A DNA stretch of 64,000 nucleotides, from positions 5,006,001 through 5,070,000 of the forward strand of contig JASXTE010000007.1 of assembly GCA_030280995.1 (NCBI GenBank). The letters run 5' to 3'. Source of the DNA: Hemileia vastatrix. Lineage: Eukaryota; Basidiomycota; Pucciniomycetes; Pucciniales; Zaghouaniaceae. Shown here piece after piece: positions 34,052 to 45,703 of the stretch; within the stretch, counting starts at the first letter, position 1; each line of letters opens with the position of its first letter. A program made the position numbers and the translations under genes. Below the pieces are notes generated by a model. It saw nothing but the letters and a program-made list of their open reading frames with translations, was not told where the DNA came from and searched no databases.

Positions 34052-35047
34052 AAAGGAGAGATGTAAAGAAGAAGAAAAGTAGAATTGTATTTAGTTTTAT
34101 TTTATTTAATTTTGATTTTATTTTTTTTTTTGTATTATTGTATTGTATTTAAGGTGAATATTATTTTTTATAGGATTTGGGAGAGAGAGAAAAAAAAGTT
34201 TTAAATAAAATTTTGCTTTAGAATTTGAAAGAAGAAACTTAAATAAGTAAGAAAGAAGTTATTTAATTGAAGGAAGTTTTAAGTTTTAAAAGAAAAATTT
34301 ATGTAAGAGAAGAGAGAAAGAAAAAATGGTTGGTGATTGAGATGAGTTTGTTGAAATGAGAATTTAATGAAAGAAGAATTTGTTATTTGCGAAAAGTTGT
34401 TTTTTTTTTTTAGGAATTTTAGATAATTGAAAAGAGAGAAAAACAGAATTAGAAATTAAAGAGAATTTGAAAAAGAAGAATCATTTGTTCAAAGAATTCT
34501 ATAAGGAGATTTAGAGGTTGAAGTTAAGTTCGAGGAAATGGTCGTGTCGTACAAGATTTTGATGGTTTGAAGGAAAGAAAGTTTAAGGAGAGAATAAATT
34601 TTAGAAAAGAAAATTTTAAAGAGAATTTTAAATTTTAAGAAAAGAATGTATTTAGAGAATTGAAAAAAAGAGAAGAGAAAAAAACATTTAGAGAGATTTA
34701 TAAGTTTTTATTTTATTTTATTATTTATGTTTATTCTATTTGTCTTATTTTTATTTTTATTTATTTATTTATTTATTTATTTTTTTTATATTAAAATTTT
34801 ATTTTATTCTTTAATTTTAAATTTTAAATTTTAAATTTTTAAATTTTAATTTAATTTTTTTTTTAATTTTTTAATTTTGATTTTGATTTAAGTTGGTTTT
34901 GGAGAAAATTTTATAGAAGGAGAAGAAGAGAAAAAAAAGAAAACAAGGCTAAGAAATTTAAGAGGCGTTTTAGATTTTTAAGAGAAAGAGAAAAAAGAAA
35001 GAAAAGAAAAAAAAAAAAGAAAAAGAAAATTTAAAATAAAAGAAATT
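34052..35047. other. Purine/AT-rich spacer between accessory gene and pol
   Basis: Nearly 1 kb of GA-, A- and T-rich low-complexity sequence, where the accessory gene and pol converge tail to tail. No open frame of note. It may hold both 3' UTRs. Confidence 0.6.
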
Positions 35048-38000
35048 TTAAGGTTTTGATTTTAAAGGATATTTCAAATGAAAAGATTTTAGAAGTTCAG
35101 GGGCGTTAGAAACATTGATGGCTGGTTCCCAGGATGTTTTGTCTGAGTCATTGAGGAAGCCTTCCCATTCCACAAGGTATTGAAGTTTCCCCTTGCGTAT
35201 TCTTGAATCAAGGATACGACTTACTTCCCATTCTAGATGATCTTCTACTTCGACCGGTTCCGGAGGGGGTTGGTTCTTGCCCGGGTATATTTCTCGAGCC
35301 AGTTCCAGGAGAGATACATGGAAAACAGGGTGAATCGCCTGCCATTTAGGAGGTAACTTGAGTCGAAATGCAGTTTTAGAGACTTCAGAGTCAATTTCAA
35401 ATGATCCCAAGTGCTTTTCAGCCAGTTTCTTTGATGGTCGTGTTGTTCGAATGTTTCGTGCGTTGAGCCATACTTTGTCGCCTGGTTTAAAGGAAGGAGC
35501 AGATTGTCAATGTTTGTCGGCCTGTTCCTTGTATCTTCGAATCGCTGATTCCAAATTTGTTTTAAGTTCTTCTTGGAGTCGTGATATAGTTCAAAGATAA
35601 TGTTCCGCAGGATGATTAGTTCCTACATGGATTGAGTTGAATTGAGGATGTCGTCCATAAATGGTTTCGAAATGAGATTGTCGTGTCGAAGAATGAGTCG
35701 TGTTATTATAAGCAAATTCGGCCAGTGGTAACCATGTGGTCCAATTGTCTTGTTGGTAACTGACATAAATTCGTAGATATTGTTCGAGGATTTGGTTAAC
35801 TCTTTCTGTTTGACTGTCGGTTTCAGGGTGATAGGCCATGGAGAGGTTCCTTGTGATATTGAGTTGTCGACACAGTTGGGTCCAGAATGTGAATACAAAC
35901 AATGAGCCTCTATTTGAAATAATATCATTTGTTAAGCCGTGATTGAAAAATACATATTCTAGAAAAAATTTTGACAAATCTTCTGCTGTAGCAGTAGTAG
36001 TGGTTTTAATGAAAATAGACATCTTTGAAAATCTATCTACTATTACTAATATAGCATCAAAATCATTAGAAAAAGGAAGTTGAGAAATGAAATCCATCGA
36101 TAAGGATTCCCAAGGTTTAGAGGGAATAGGAAGTGGTTGAAGCAACCCATGCTTCCAGTGACGGGGAGCCTTATTCCTATTACATTCGTAACAAGCTTTT
36201 ATATAGGCCTTGATTTCCCTGGTCATACCTGGCCAGAAGAAATCCCTTGCTATTAACTGGTAGGTTTTATCAACACCAAAATGACCAGCTAATGGATAAT
36301 CATGTCGACTGTTGAAAATCCATAATTTTATCTCATTGTTGTTGGGTATGACTACTCTACCTTTGAAGACTAATAGACCTGATTCAATACTAAATCTTTT
36401 GGCCCCTTGCTTCGAGAGTATTTTGTCTTTTAACCCTAAACAATAATCGTCCTTCGACTGAGCTTCGAGGATCTTGGATAGTGGATTTTGAAAAGATTGA
36501 ATTGTCATCGAATTAAGTTGATGAGTCGTTAACATTGATTCGTTGAAAATTGATTGCACATTTGATGAGTTCTTGTCAGCAAATGTGTCCCCCCGCTGTG
36601 GGTAAACGTTGTCCCGATGTGACAAGATATCTGGGACAATGCAGTTTTTACCTGGGAGATAGGAAATAGAGAAGGGAAATTCAGACAAAAATTCAGCCCA
36701 CCTGGCTTGACGCCTGGTTAACACTTTGCAAGACATGAAGTATTTTAAAGCATTATGATCTGTTAAAATTTGAAAAGGACTATCTAGGCTGAGAAGAAAA
36801 GAACGCCATTTTTTAAGACAATGGATAATAGCTAAAAGCTCTTTGTCATGAATTTCATAATTTAATTCTGCGGCTATGAGTTTGCGTGATTCAAAAGCAA
36901 CAGGATGAAACAAATTTGTTTCAGGATTTAATTGGGAGATGACCCCTGAAATAGCATAATCGCTCGCATCTGTCTCAACTATTGTCGAGGCAGAAGGATC
37001 AAAATGTCGAAGAATTGGGGCTGTGGTGAACACCGTTTTTAGTGCTTCAAATTCCTTTCGTGCTGTAGGAGTAAAAACAAAAGGAATGTCTTTTCTAAGA
37101 AGAGAAGTAAGTTTGGAAATAGTTTTAGAGTAATCTTTAATAAATCTTCTATAGAAGTTTGCAAAACCCAAAAATCCTTGGAGCGATTTAATGGTTTTGG
37201 GCTCAGGCCATTCCAGGATTTTCTGGACTTTTTTGTCATCCATGACTAAACCGTCAGTGGACAACGTAAAACCCAAAAAATCAATTGATTTAAGATGGAA
37301 TTCACACTTATTGTGCTTGGCATAAAAACCATGATCCAAAAGGATATTTAGAACCTGTCAAACATGATAAATATGTTCATCGAGGGTCTTCGAGAAAATT
37401 AAAATATTGTCTAAATAGATGACTACAAATTGTTCAATAACATCTTGAAAGATGTCATTAACAAAAGTTTGAAAAATTTGAAGGTGCGTTACACAATCCA
37501 AAAGGCATAACTAAATATTCAAAACTACCAAATCTAGTGCCCATTGCAGTCAGTGGTTCATAACATTCTGCAATGCAAATCAGATTGTAAGCGCCTCTAA
37601 GATCAATTTTAGAAAAGAAATTAGCACCATTGAAAAGGGTAAGAAGTAATGACATAGGAGGAACAGGATATTCATTCTTCTTAGTGCCTGTGTTGAGCTT
37701 TCTATAGTCAACACACAACCTAAGACTACTGTCCTTCTTTTTTACAAAGAGGACAGGGGAGCCGGTTGGAGATTTACTGGCTCTGATGAAACCTTTGGCT
37801 ATATTCTCTGCAATGTACTCTCGAAGCACTTGAGATTCGTCCTTCGACAAAGAATAGACAGGACCTGCCAGAGGTTCTGGGCCTATTAACTCTATTTGAT
37901 GGTCGTAGGGTCGATGAGGTGGTAACTTACCGGCCTTGCATATTGAGAAAACATTGAGGAAATTGTGGTAGATTTCTGGTAGAGTTGATTTAATGGCTTC

Positions 38001-38681
38001 AACGTTGATTTGGTCGTCCTCTTCATCTTTGAGAGAATCTGTCAAGGGGATACCTGAACTGAGAGAGCAGAAGTCAATTACTTCGAGGCAATTTAAATCC
38101 TCTTCGAGTGAAGTCATTGAGCTAGAAGGGTTAGCCAATTGCTCATTTAGAGAAAGATCAGATGTTTGCAAGTCATCTGGCAGAGATTTGTCCTCTAGCA
38201 GGACGTTTTCAGGCGGGTTGTTTAACTCCCTATTGACCTGCATTGAAGAATCAGAAATATACTTAGAGAGTGGGGTGATCAATCCCTTAGTCCAATCAAT
38301 TTCGGGATTCCAATGCATTAAAAAGTCATGGCCAAGAATGGTATCGTCCATCCTTGGGGCGTCCAAGACTGTTAATTCCCACTTGAAGGGGGGAAAGTTC
38401 GGAAAGTTGAAAACCCATAAAACTTTCTTACTTACCCAATATTTGGGTTCCTCTGATTCGACCAAATAGAATGGAGTTCGATCGACATCTGTAAATGTTA
38501 GTTGAAGCTTCTCGGCAAAAGATAAACTAACAAAAGAAATTGAAGCTCCAGAGTCTATAAGATAACTGAAGGGGATATCCTCCTTAAAAAGAATGAATCT
38601 CAAGCGGTTTAAGGCAACTCCAGTCCTTAAGACATGAAGGTTCTGTGCACTGGGAGAGATAAGATAGTTTGATTTGCACAC
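35048..38681 (-). pseudogene. Chromovirus Pol: protease, RT, RNase H, integrase, chromodomain; decayed
   Basis: Read on the minus strand, 37,458-38,681 encodes the aspartic protease (LIDSGAS) and the first part of reverse transcriptase (DYRKLN, MPFGLCNAPS). One extra T shifts the frame near 37,465. The RT active site follows as YLDN instead of YLDD, then a stop near 37,357. The frame 35,591-37,339 continues with the RT thumb, RNase H (VETDASDYA) and the integrase HHCC finger (HFGVDKTY...CYEC). In the integrase core the second catalytic Asp is Asn (SNRGSLF) while the Glu (DSQTERVNQ) is kept. The last piece (35,048-35,410) has a GPY/F-type module and a chromodomain (WEVSRILDSR...WEGF). It belongs to the Tf1-like chromoviruses. 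At least four defects make it inactive. Confidence 0.9.
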
Positions 38682-38695
38682 AAGTAAACTATCTA

Positions 38696-39883
38696 CTAGT
38701 TTTTTGACTTCGAACTAGTACCTTCTCTTTCCTTCAACTTTACACAGTCTTCCAACTTGTGCTTACCCCCGCAATACATACATAACCCATTATCTGCTCG
38801 TCTCTTCCTCTCAGCTTCTTTAAGTTCCCCTTTAGGATCCAGTACTTTGCTGATATAGCCTGGAGTCGAGCCTTTTGGTCGAGGTTTATACTTTCCCTTA
38901 TTGGGTTTGGATTGAGTCGAGGAGGATTGATTTGGTCGTGGGTGTGAAGAAGATCCCGATTTAAAGTTTAGGCCTTGAGATTTGTTGGCGTATCGACGAT
39001 GTTGAAGTCGTCCTTGATAAATGCCGTCAAGTTTGAGGGTTCAATCCATTAAATTGGTTAAAGTAGTCATCTTCTGACCGTGAAGATTTAATTGATCCAG
39101 AATCCTCGAAGGAAGTCCTTTCTTGAAATGATACTTAAGGGCAGCATCATTCCAACCCACTCGAGTTTGAAGTGCTCTGAAGTTTGAGATATATTCAGAG
39201 GCTTTACCATTATCACTCATGCAAAGAAAATCAAGTTCAATTTCTGTGTTGTCAGTTTCATTAGGGTCCCCAAACAACGTAAAAAGTTGGTCTTCGAACT
39301 TTTCCCAATTATTGATAAGTAAGTGGGTTTCTGTCGAAGAAAGCATGAGCAGATAAGGTTTGAACCACCTTGCTGCTTTCCCGGCTAGGAATGAAGAAGC
39401 ATAAACAAACTTTGATTGGTCGCTATTAAAGGTTCGAGGGTCATTATTGAACAGTACCTTGCAGCTTTGCAAGAAGGGTTGCAATCTGTCGGGGTGATCT
39501 CCGTCGAATTTGTCAGGAGATTTCATAGAAGGAGTTTTGAACTTAGATCCCTCTGAAGAAGTTGGATTTGAAAGGGTTTTCATGAAAAGTCTCATAAAAT
39601 CTTCCAGAGAGTTAGATGGTCCAGGTTCTGAGGATTGACCAGAAGGGTGATTGGCAGGGGCGGATGGTGCCTCGTGCATTGTATCCTCTCCTTCTTCTTC
39701 ATCACTAGAATCCTCAAAATCTTGTGGGATGTCTTCTACAGATTGAACTGAATGTTTCCGTTCCCTAAGGTCGAGTGGTTCCAAAGAGTGAGTGCGGGAA
39801 ACAGGCCTTGTGGCTGTTGGCCTGCCTCTAGCGCAAGCTCTAGTAGTAGCGCCTGTAGGAGGAGTGCGTTGAACAGGTGCCAT
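38696..39883 (-). pseudogene. Chromovirus Gag with CCHC zinc knuckle, one stop
   Basis: The ATG at 39,883 lies 75 nt inside the 5' LTR. The protein has a basic, Pro-rich N-terminus, an acidic linker, the retrotransposon gag core (residues about 110-260, with WFKPYLL and LFGDP), a basic linker and a CCHC knuckle (CMYCGGKHKLEDC) just before the stop near 38,696. A TGA at 39,038-39,040 interrupts it, most simply a Trp TGG changed to TGA. The end of gag overlaps the start of the Pol frame, so Pol was probably made by frameshifting. Confidence 0.88.
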
Positions 39884-39958
39884 TTTAAGAATTTAGAAAA
39901 CAACTGAAAAAGGACGTAGTAGTGCAAAGAATGAGAACTACGGAGAATTAAATTATAC

Positions 39959-40728
39959 TGTTACCGGACGACCTACGCACAAGGTCGAGGATGTTCCTGA
40001 AAATGAGATAAGGGATTTAGAAACTTCTTCGAAGCACAGAGGAATGATTCGAGGAAGTGATTCGAAGGTCACTCGAAGTAAGAGCTACAGGTTCAAGGTT
40101 TATTCGAGAAGAATTATAATATAGTTTCAAAGGTAATAGGAATTCTTAAGATCTCACAAAGGGTTGGAAACTCAATAATCAAAGATTTAGGATTTAGAAA
40201 TGATTATTGAGAAAATAAAAGAAAGATACAATAATAATGATTTAACTTAAAGACTTTACCACTATTAAATGTAAATACGTGTTATAATTTAATTCTAAGG
40301 AATATCGAACCAAATACCCAACCCTTTTATATCCTTTATTCCTCCTTGCATTGACCTCCCTCTCATCGCACCATTCCCATACCACAGACCATTACTAACA
40401 TACACTTAGACCCTCTTCGCTAATATCTGTCCATGCTCAATTTACCCCTTTTAATTAATTAACAAACTTTTAATGAAAACTACTAATGTACTATTACGTT
40501 GATCATAGCGCTGTGCGTCGCTTATTGAAATTGAGACTAAGGCACACTATTGAGAGATTGACTAATTTAGATTTAGAGTTTAGGCTAGCGCAGTTGAATA
40601 GTAAGTACACAAAGGGGAATCACAGTTGCTATGGAGAATTGCTTTCTGCACTTCGAGTATAGATTTAGAACTCGATATTATTGATTTAATGAGCTGTTTT
40701 TGCCTTGAGTGTCACGTGGCCCGTGACA
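39959..40728 (-). repeat. 5' LTR of the chromovirus
   Basis: It runs from TGTTACCGGACG to GTGGCCCGTGACA. It is the same length (770 bp) as the partner at 32,186 and differs at about 20 positions by eye. Confidence 0.93.
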
Positions 40729-41074
40729 CTGTCAAATGAGCACGGTGTTAGAGAAAAAATATAAGGGACAATTTTATATATAATTTTAATTATTCATTTA
40801 ATTTTATCATTCTGTAATTAGTTAATTTATTGTAAGTAATTTTAATGTAACTAATTTATAATTAAATAATTAAAATGATAAGGTGCGGCTTCATCCAGTA
40901 AATGATTAATTATTTCACTGGGTAAGTCTAGTAGCCTGGCTGACAAAGATAGAGAAAAGAAAAAGATAAAGAGAGAAAGGATGAAATCTGTTAGTAAAAA
41001 TAATTAGTAAGAGATATTTGGAAAAGAGAAAGGAAAAAAATTATAAATAATAAAATAAAAATAAAAATGAGTTC

Positions 41075-41077
<3 letters not shown>

Positions 41078-41133
<56 letters not shown>

Positions 41134-41135
41134 GT
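41078..41135. repeat. (ATT)n microsatellite
   Basis: About 18 ATT triplets in a row directly next to the left end of the 199-bp MITE. Confidence 0.95.
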
Positions 41136-41138
41136 ATT

Positions 41139-41337
41139 AGGGGGTATCAATGTTAGAAATTTGGAATTATTTAAAAGGTATTTCACAACACAAAAGGAAA
41201 GCCATAAACTTGGCACTAATTATCAGTAAAAAGGTGTTATGGGTTCACAATATGGCATATTTTAAAAAATAATCATGGTTGATTGGTGTAAAAAAGAAGT
41301 GTTTTAGAATGTAAGATTTCTAACTTTGATAGCCCCT
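41139..41337. mobile_element. Harbinger-type MITE, 199 bp (second copy)
   Basis: The ends AGGGGGTATCAATGTTAGAA and ...TTTCTAACTTTGATAGCCCCT are flanked by ATT on both sides. It has the same length and the same target as the copy at 24,926-25,124, in inverted orientation, so both descend from one insertion into an ancestral LTR. Confidence 0.85.
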
Positions 41338-41530
41338 ATTAATTCTCCAATTTACCCCCTTAATTTACTATTATAATCGACGGCAAATGACACTTAATTC
41401 TAGCCAATACAACTTTCCATCAACATATTTAATAACCAATAACACAATTTGAATGATATCACCCGCCAAAATCCTGAAATAATAGGGATGATCAATTAAA
41501 AAAAAAGAATAAGCAAAAAAAGAGAGTACA
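41338..41530 (-). mobile_element. Fragment of an inverted family-2 LTR
   Basis: The reverse complement matches 24,720-24,925 (TATTTCAGGATTTTGGCGGGTGATAT block and the sequence up to the MITE). It is interrupted at 41,530 by the next LTR element, and its promoter half is not seen on the left. Confidence 0.7.
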
Positions 41531-41679
41531 TTTCAGCTAGGCTATACCAGGAGCCCATTAAATGATATGTTGATTTATTGGACCTGAAAGAGGGCGTAAG
41601 AATTGCATTTGATGTATATAAATTAATATTTTATTGCATAATAAAATTATATAAGTATCTTATGAAATATAAGTGTTAT

Positions 41680-43171
41680 TGTCAGCCTGAATATTCTCAG
41701 GACTGAGTAAAACTACTAACAAATTATGTTAAACATATGTAGCATACATGGGAACAATAAATAATTGTATAAAAAATTGATTTAATACAAATATATGCCA
41801 TTATAAAGCATTATATACACGCATATATCCACCTTATTTAAGTCTTATGCACTTAATATTAAGTTAGAATATTTTAGGGTAACATTAAGAACCTTAGCCA
41901 TAAGCCTACATAATTTTTAAGTACACATAAAGCTAATTTTTCTATTATTTTATTGAAATAATTGATAAATGCGCTTATTATCACTAAAAGCTGGATATAT
42001 GCGCTATAAATGTTAAGATAATAAAAATGCGCCTTGACAGATCAATTTGCCTTATTTGGAACAATTGATCTGGCTATTTAAAAGTGTAAAAATAACACTT
42101 TTAATATTTGGTGTTTTTTATGCCAGAAATGGCCTCTGTGCAGTGGCTACATACTGCCTGCATTTTTCCCGTGTGAATAGCTTCATTTTTAGCAAAGTTA
42201 GTATTTTTCACGCTAAAATTACCACACATACATGCACTATATGTGGAAACACACTAAAATAGGCGAGGGATGCTTATTTAGTGTCTTAATTTAGTTTCAA
42301 TGTGAATTAACATTATTAAATGCACTAATTACATTAGTTACATCAGTCTTGGAGCCCAATTATGCTACCATGCTTAAAAATCGCCTATTTAGTCAAGGAT
42401 TTACCCGTGGTTACGCCTGTCAAGAGTCTGCATACAGGGATCAGCCCTTACACGCATTAAATTGGGTTTTTCAGTGGTTTCTCAGTCAATAATGCTTATT
42501 TTTGGACAGGGATTTCATGTATAAATTTGTAATAATTAACTCTAAAATTTCTACTGTTAATCCCCCTTAAAACTGTGTTATATCCAGTACCTTTTCTTTA
42601 TTTTTAGTCTATTAAAAATAGATATTACACGCATATACACTCTTTTTTGGGTTATTCTTTATTTGTGATGGATTATCCCTATTATTTCAGGATTTTGGTG
42701 TGTGATATTATTCTTTGGTTGTCATTGGTCATTCCTTATTTTGTTGGACAGGTCTATTAGTTAGTTTGGGGCGCATTTGGTTGTGTATAGGATTGGAATC
42801 ATCAAAGGGCATCATTGGGGAATTATTGGGTATAAAAGGAGGGGGTTTTTGGTCATATTTTCTAGATTCAATTTATCATTTTTACAATTACAATTACAAT
42901 ATATAACCAATACTATTTATCTTACATTTCATTAGTACTTTAGAGAGTCTTTGAATAGTATTTTAAATATATTACATCTATTTTTCTGCACAACAATAAG
43001 CCTTGTAATACCAATTATAATAAGTGAGAGTAAATTACTGAGCCTTATAATTGATTTTATTCTACTACTTGCTTGTTTTATACCATTGTATTCATTTGGG
43101 ACCTTTTGTAAATCTTCTAGACACTAGACCAGCAAGCTATTCACGTCTCTGGACTTGGACTAAGCCTGACA
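41680..43171 (+). mobile_element. Solo LTR, family 2 (1492 bp)
   Basis: It starts TGTCAGCCTGAATATTCTCA and ends ...TAAGCCTGACA, with the 5-bp duplication GTTAT on both sides (41,675-41,679 and 43,172-43,176). A TATA box (TATAAAAGGA) lies at 42,831-42,840. Unlike its relative at 24.4-25.45 kb it lacks the 199-bp MITE and shows the empty site GAATTATTGGG. Confidence 0.88.
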
Positions 43172-43715
43172 GTTATATTAAATTTATTGTTATATAAATT
43201 ATTTATACATTTAAATTAAGCATAATATATTCTATATTCTACAAATAATGGCGCATTTTTATGTATTTAATAATTATAAATTAATAATTAATTAATTACA
43301 AACATATATTAGGGGGTCTCAAACTTGACCAAATCCGCCACCCAGACACGCCATCAAACATGGCTGATTTGGTACCTGACGTCTCAAACTTGGGGTCAAA
43401 TACGTCCTACTTTAGATCAATTTTTCCAACAACAATTCAGCCCAACTATACATAGATCCCCACAATTCACCGCACAACCCATCTTTCCCCTCCTACTTTT
43501 CCAATAAAAATTTTTATCCATCTTACCCCAGTAAGTTTTACACTTTTCATCCCCTTCTTTCACAACACTTCCTGCTCAGATTTCTATCCTAACATCTTCT
43601 TATTTCTGCTTCAGGATATCTTTTCAAATCCATAAACGTAGTTAGGTTTTTTTATTTATTCAAAAAACTTTTCTTTATTCACAGACTAATATATTTTTCA
43701 TAGTTCTCATTTATC

Positions 43716-44964
43716 ATGCCTCGTACCACAACTGCTTCTCAAAAAGTTACTCAATTGAAAACAGCTGATCTTCAGATCACAATCAACTGGCTAAAAAATA
43801 AATCCAATTTTGAAGCCTGATTTGGTTGTGAAAAGGCTACCCAAGTTTGTCATCCACCTGCATCAAAACTGAGTGGTTATAATCAAATGGCACTGAAATT
43901 AAAATCAAAAACTAAAGGTAAGATGGATTTGACAATGAAGCAAATGAGAGAACAATTTAAAAATTATCAAGGTAAATATAAGAAGGCAAAGATGGCTCCT
44001 TCTTCAACTGGCTTTGGAGTTACTGAAGATGACGAGAAACAAGGTATCACTTCTATTTCTGAAAAACTTGAAACTATGTGTCCTCTTTATCGTCAAATGG
44101 ATGAGCTCTTTGGACAAAGACCCGATGTCAATCCCTTGTACACATCTCAAGCACCTAAACCAGTTCAACCAAATACAAACAATCAAGATTTACCTTTAGA
44201 TCCTTTACTCAGCTCTCCTGAAGATGACAAACCCACCTTACATTCTAATCCTGAGGAGGATGAACCCATCATCGTAAGCTTCAATTACTTTGGATATTTT
44301 TTTGGCATTCATAATCTACTCTATTTATCATTCAGACTCAACACCCATCAAATCCTTCAAATTTTAAGGAACTATCCGATGATTAAAGGTTAGAAGATGA
44401 GGAACCAGTTCCATAAGGTAGTAATAGAAGAAAGAGAAGGGCTTCTAGCAGTTTTTTCACACCTCAGTCTACATCAAAGGTTCTTTTTTCCGCCTATGGG
44501 GAGCTTGTTAACAAACGTGAACAAGGTATTTTTTTTTTGGATTTACTAATGTAGTTTTTATAGCTAACCCCTTTTTATATAAAGATAAACTTATAGCAGA
44601 CAAGGAAAAAGCTAATGTAGAGATTATGAAGATAGAGTCTCTTGAAAAATCTGCAGAAAGACAATTATTATTTAAGGAAAAAAAGTGGTTTCATTTACAG
44701 GAAAAGGAAGAACGTAGTATGCAAATTGAGAGGGATTGTTTAGACTCGGAGAGGGAGAAGATAAGATTTCAAAGGGAGGATGATGAAAAGTTCAGAGATA
44801 ATCAGTTTCAATTAGAAAATTATCAATTTCAGTTACAAGCAGAAGAATTCAAAATGAAGCAAGTGGATATGGAAAAATCCAGAAACTATAGTTTTTTGAC
44901 TGCATGTGTTAATACCAAGAAATCAAATGACAAAATTAAAGAGTTACTTAGTTTTATGAAATAA
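43716..44964 (+). pseudogene. SANT/Myb-like DNA-binding partner protein of Harbinger B, decayed
   Basis: Harbinger elements typically encode a Myb/SANT-like protein that brings the transposase to the DNA ends. The ATG at 43,716 leads a frame with the domain's typical pieces: WLKNKSNFEA, SGYNQMALKLKSKT, MRNQF-like MREQFKNYQGKYKKAK, TGFG. A TGA at 43,818-43,820 replaces a residue, probably the Trp of the domain. Exon 1 ends at 44,273 (GTAAGC), the acceptor is near 44,335, and exon 2 has further stops. The last exon (about 44,600-44,964) encodes a charged coiled coil (EKSAERQLLFKEKK...), as in other Harbinger partners. It is inactive as it stands. Confidence 0.75.
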
Positions 44965-45099
44965 AATATAAATTTTAAATTTCTATTAGCCTATTTCTTT
45001 CTTAATTTCTTCTTTTATATCTACATGAAAGTCTTCTAGCAATTCTTCTATCAATTATTTTTATTTCTTTTTCTTAAGATGAAATGTAATTGATATGAA

Positions 45100-45660
45100 A
45101 TATTAAATTTTAGCAAATGTGTTGATACCTTCATACTTTATAGAATCTGAGTATGCGTGGGATGCATGGAAATTTAACTCATTTGTTCAACTAGGGATTT
45201 TCAATGGCTTCATTAACCCCTATCCACAAGATTCTTAAATTCACAAATATTTTTTGACTAATTATAAAAATTTGGCAATACCCTCCCTTGCATTTTACTG
45301 GGGTATGGATCACCATTTTTTGATTGAAAAAAAAATTGGCAATACCCCCCCCTGTGTTTTATTAAAGTAGGGGGGATGGATCACCATTTTTTGATTGCAA
45401 AAAAAACAAAATGGCAATACCCTCCCCTGTGTTTTATTAAAGTAGGGTTCTAGATTGCCAAATTTTATTCTCATTTCACAAATTAACATATAAACCAATA
45501 ATATGAGTTAAAGAACAAAGTTAAACAATGGCCATTCATATACCTAAATGTAGCATATATGAACCCCATGAAAAAATTAATTTTCATGATAACCTTTTAC
45601 ACAACAGCATGGTCAACAGGCCCATTAATTTAAGTAAGTTTTTTATCTCATATGATTGGT
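45100..45660. other. Interval between the two convergent Harbinger B genes
   Basis: AT-rich; contains three diverged direct repeats of GGCAATACCCYCCCTTG...TTTTATTAAAGTAGGG...ATCACCATTTTTTGATTG type between 45,270 and 45,460. No gene seen. Confidence 0.6.
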
Positions 45661-45703
45661 TATACATTAATTCATGAAATAAGAATAAAACTTAACAATC
45701 TTT

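Larger units (their letters stand above)
32186..40728 (-). mobile_element. Full-length Ty3 chromovirus, 8.5 kb, with antisense accessory gene
   Basis: Two 770-bp LTRs (32,186-32,955 and 39,959-40,728) enclose gag, pol with a chromodomain, and an oppositely oriented gene next to the 3' LTR. The 5-bp duplication CTGTC flanks the element (32,181-32,185 and 40,729-40,733). By eye the LTRs differ at about 20 of 770 positions, many of them CG versus TG or CA, so this is the youngest large insertion in the window. No classical primer-binding site starting TGG was found next to the 5' LTR. Confidence 0.93.
31617..40945 (-). mobile_element. Solo LTR (family 1) split by a full-length chromovirus
   Basis: The left part (31,617-32,185) starts TGTCAAGGTACGC and the right part (40,734-40,945) ends TAGCCTGGCTGACA. 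The 5-bp direct repeat AAGAT flanks the whole (31,612-31,616 and 40,946-40,950), so it is a solo LTR left by recombination. Without the 8.5-kb insert it is about 781 bp. A TATA-like word (near 31,895, minus strand) sits at the usual place. Confidence 0.85.

Noticed and set aside
35358..38469. Plus-strand frames within the chromovirus pol
   Set aside because: They are shadows of the conserved minus-strand Pol domains.
32186..40728. Repeat-induced point mutation (RIP) as cause of the decay
   Set aside because: RIP is mainly an ascomycete process with a CpA preference; the changes seen here are partly CpG and too few to call without computing dinucleotide ratios.
41004..41216. Poly-Asn protein
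   Set aside because: It is the translation of the (ATT)n microsatellite.
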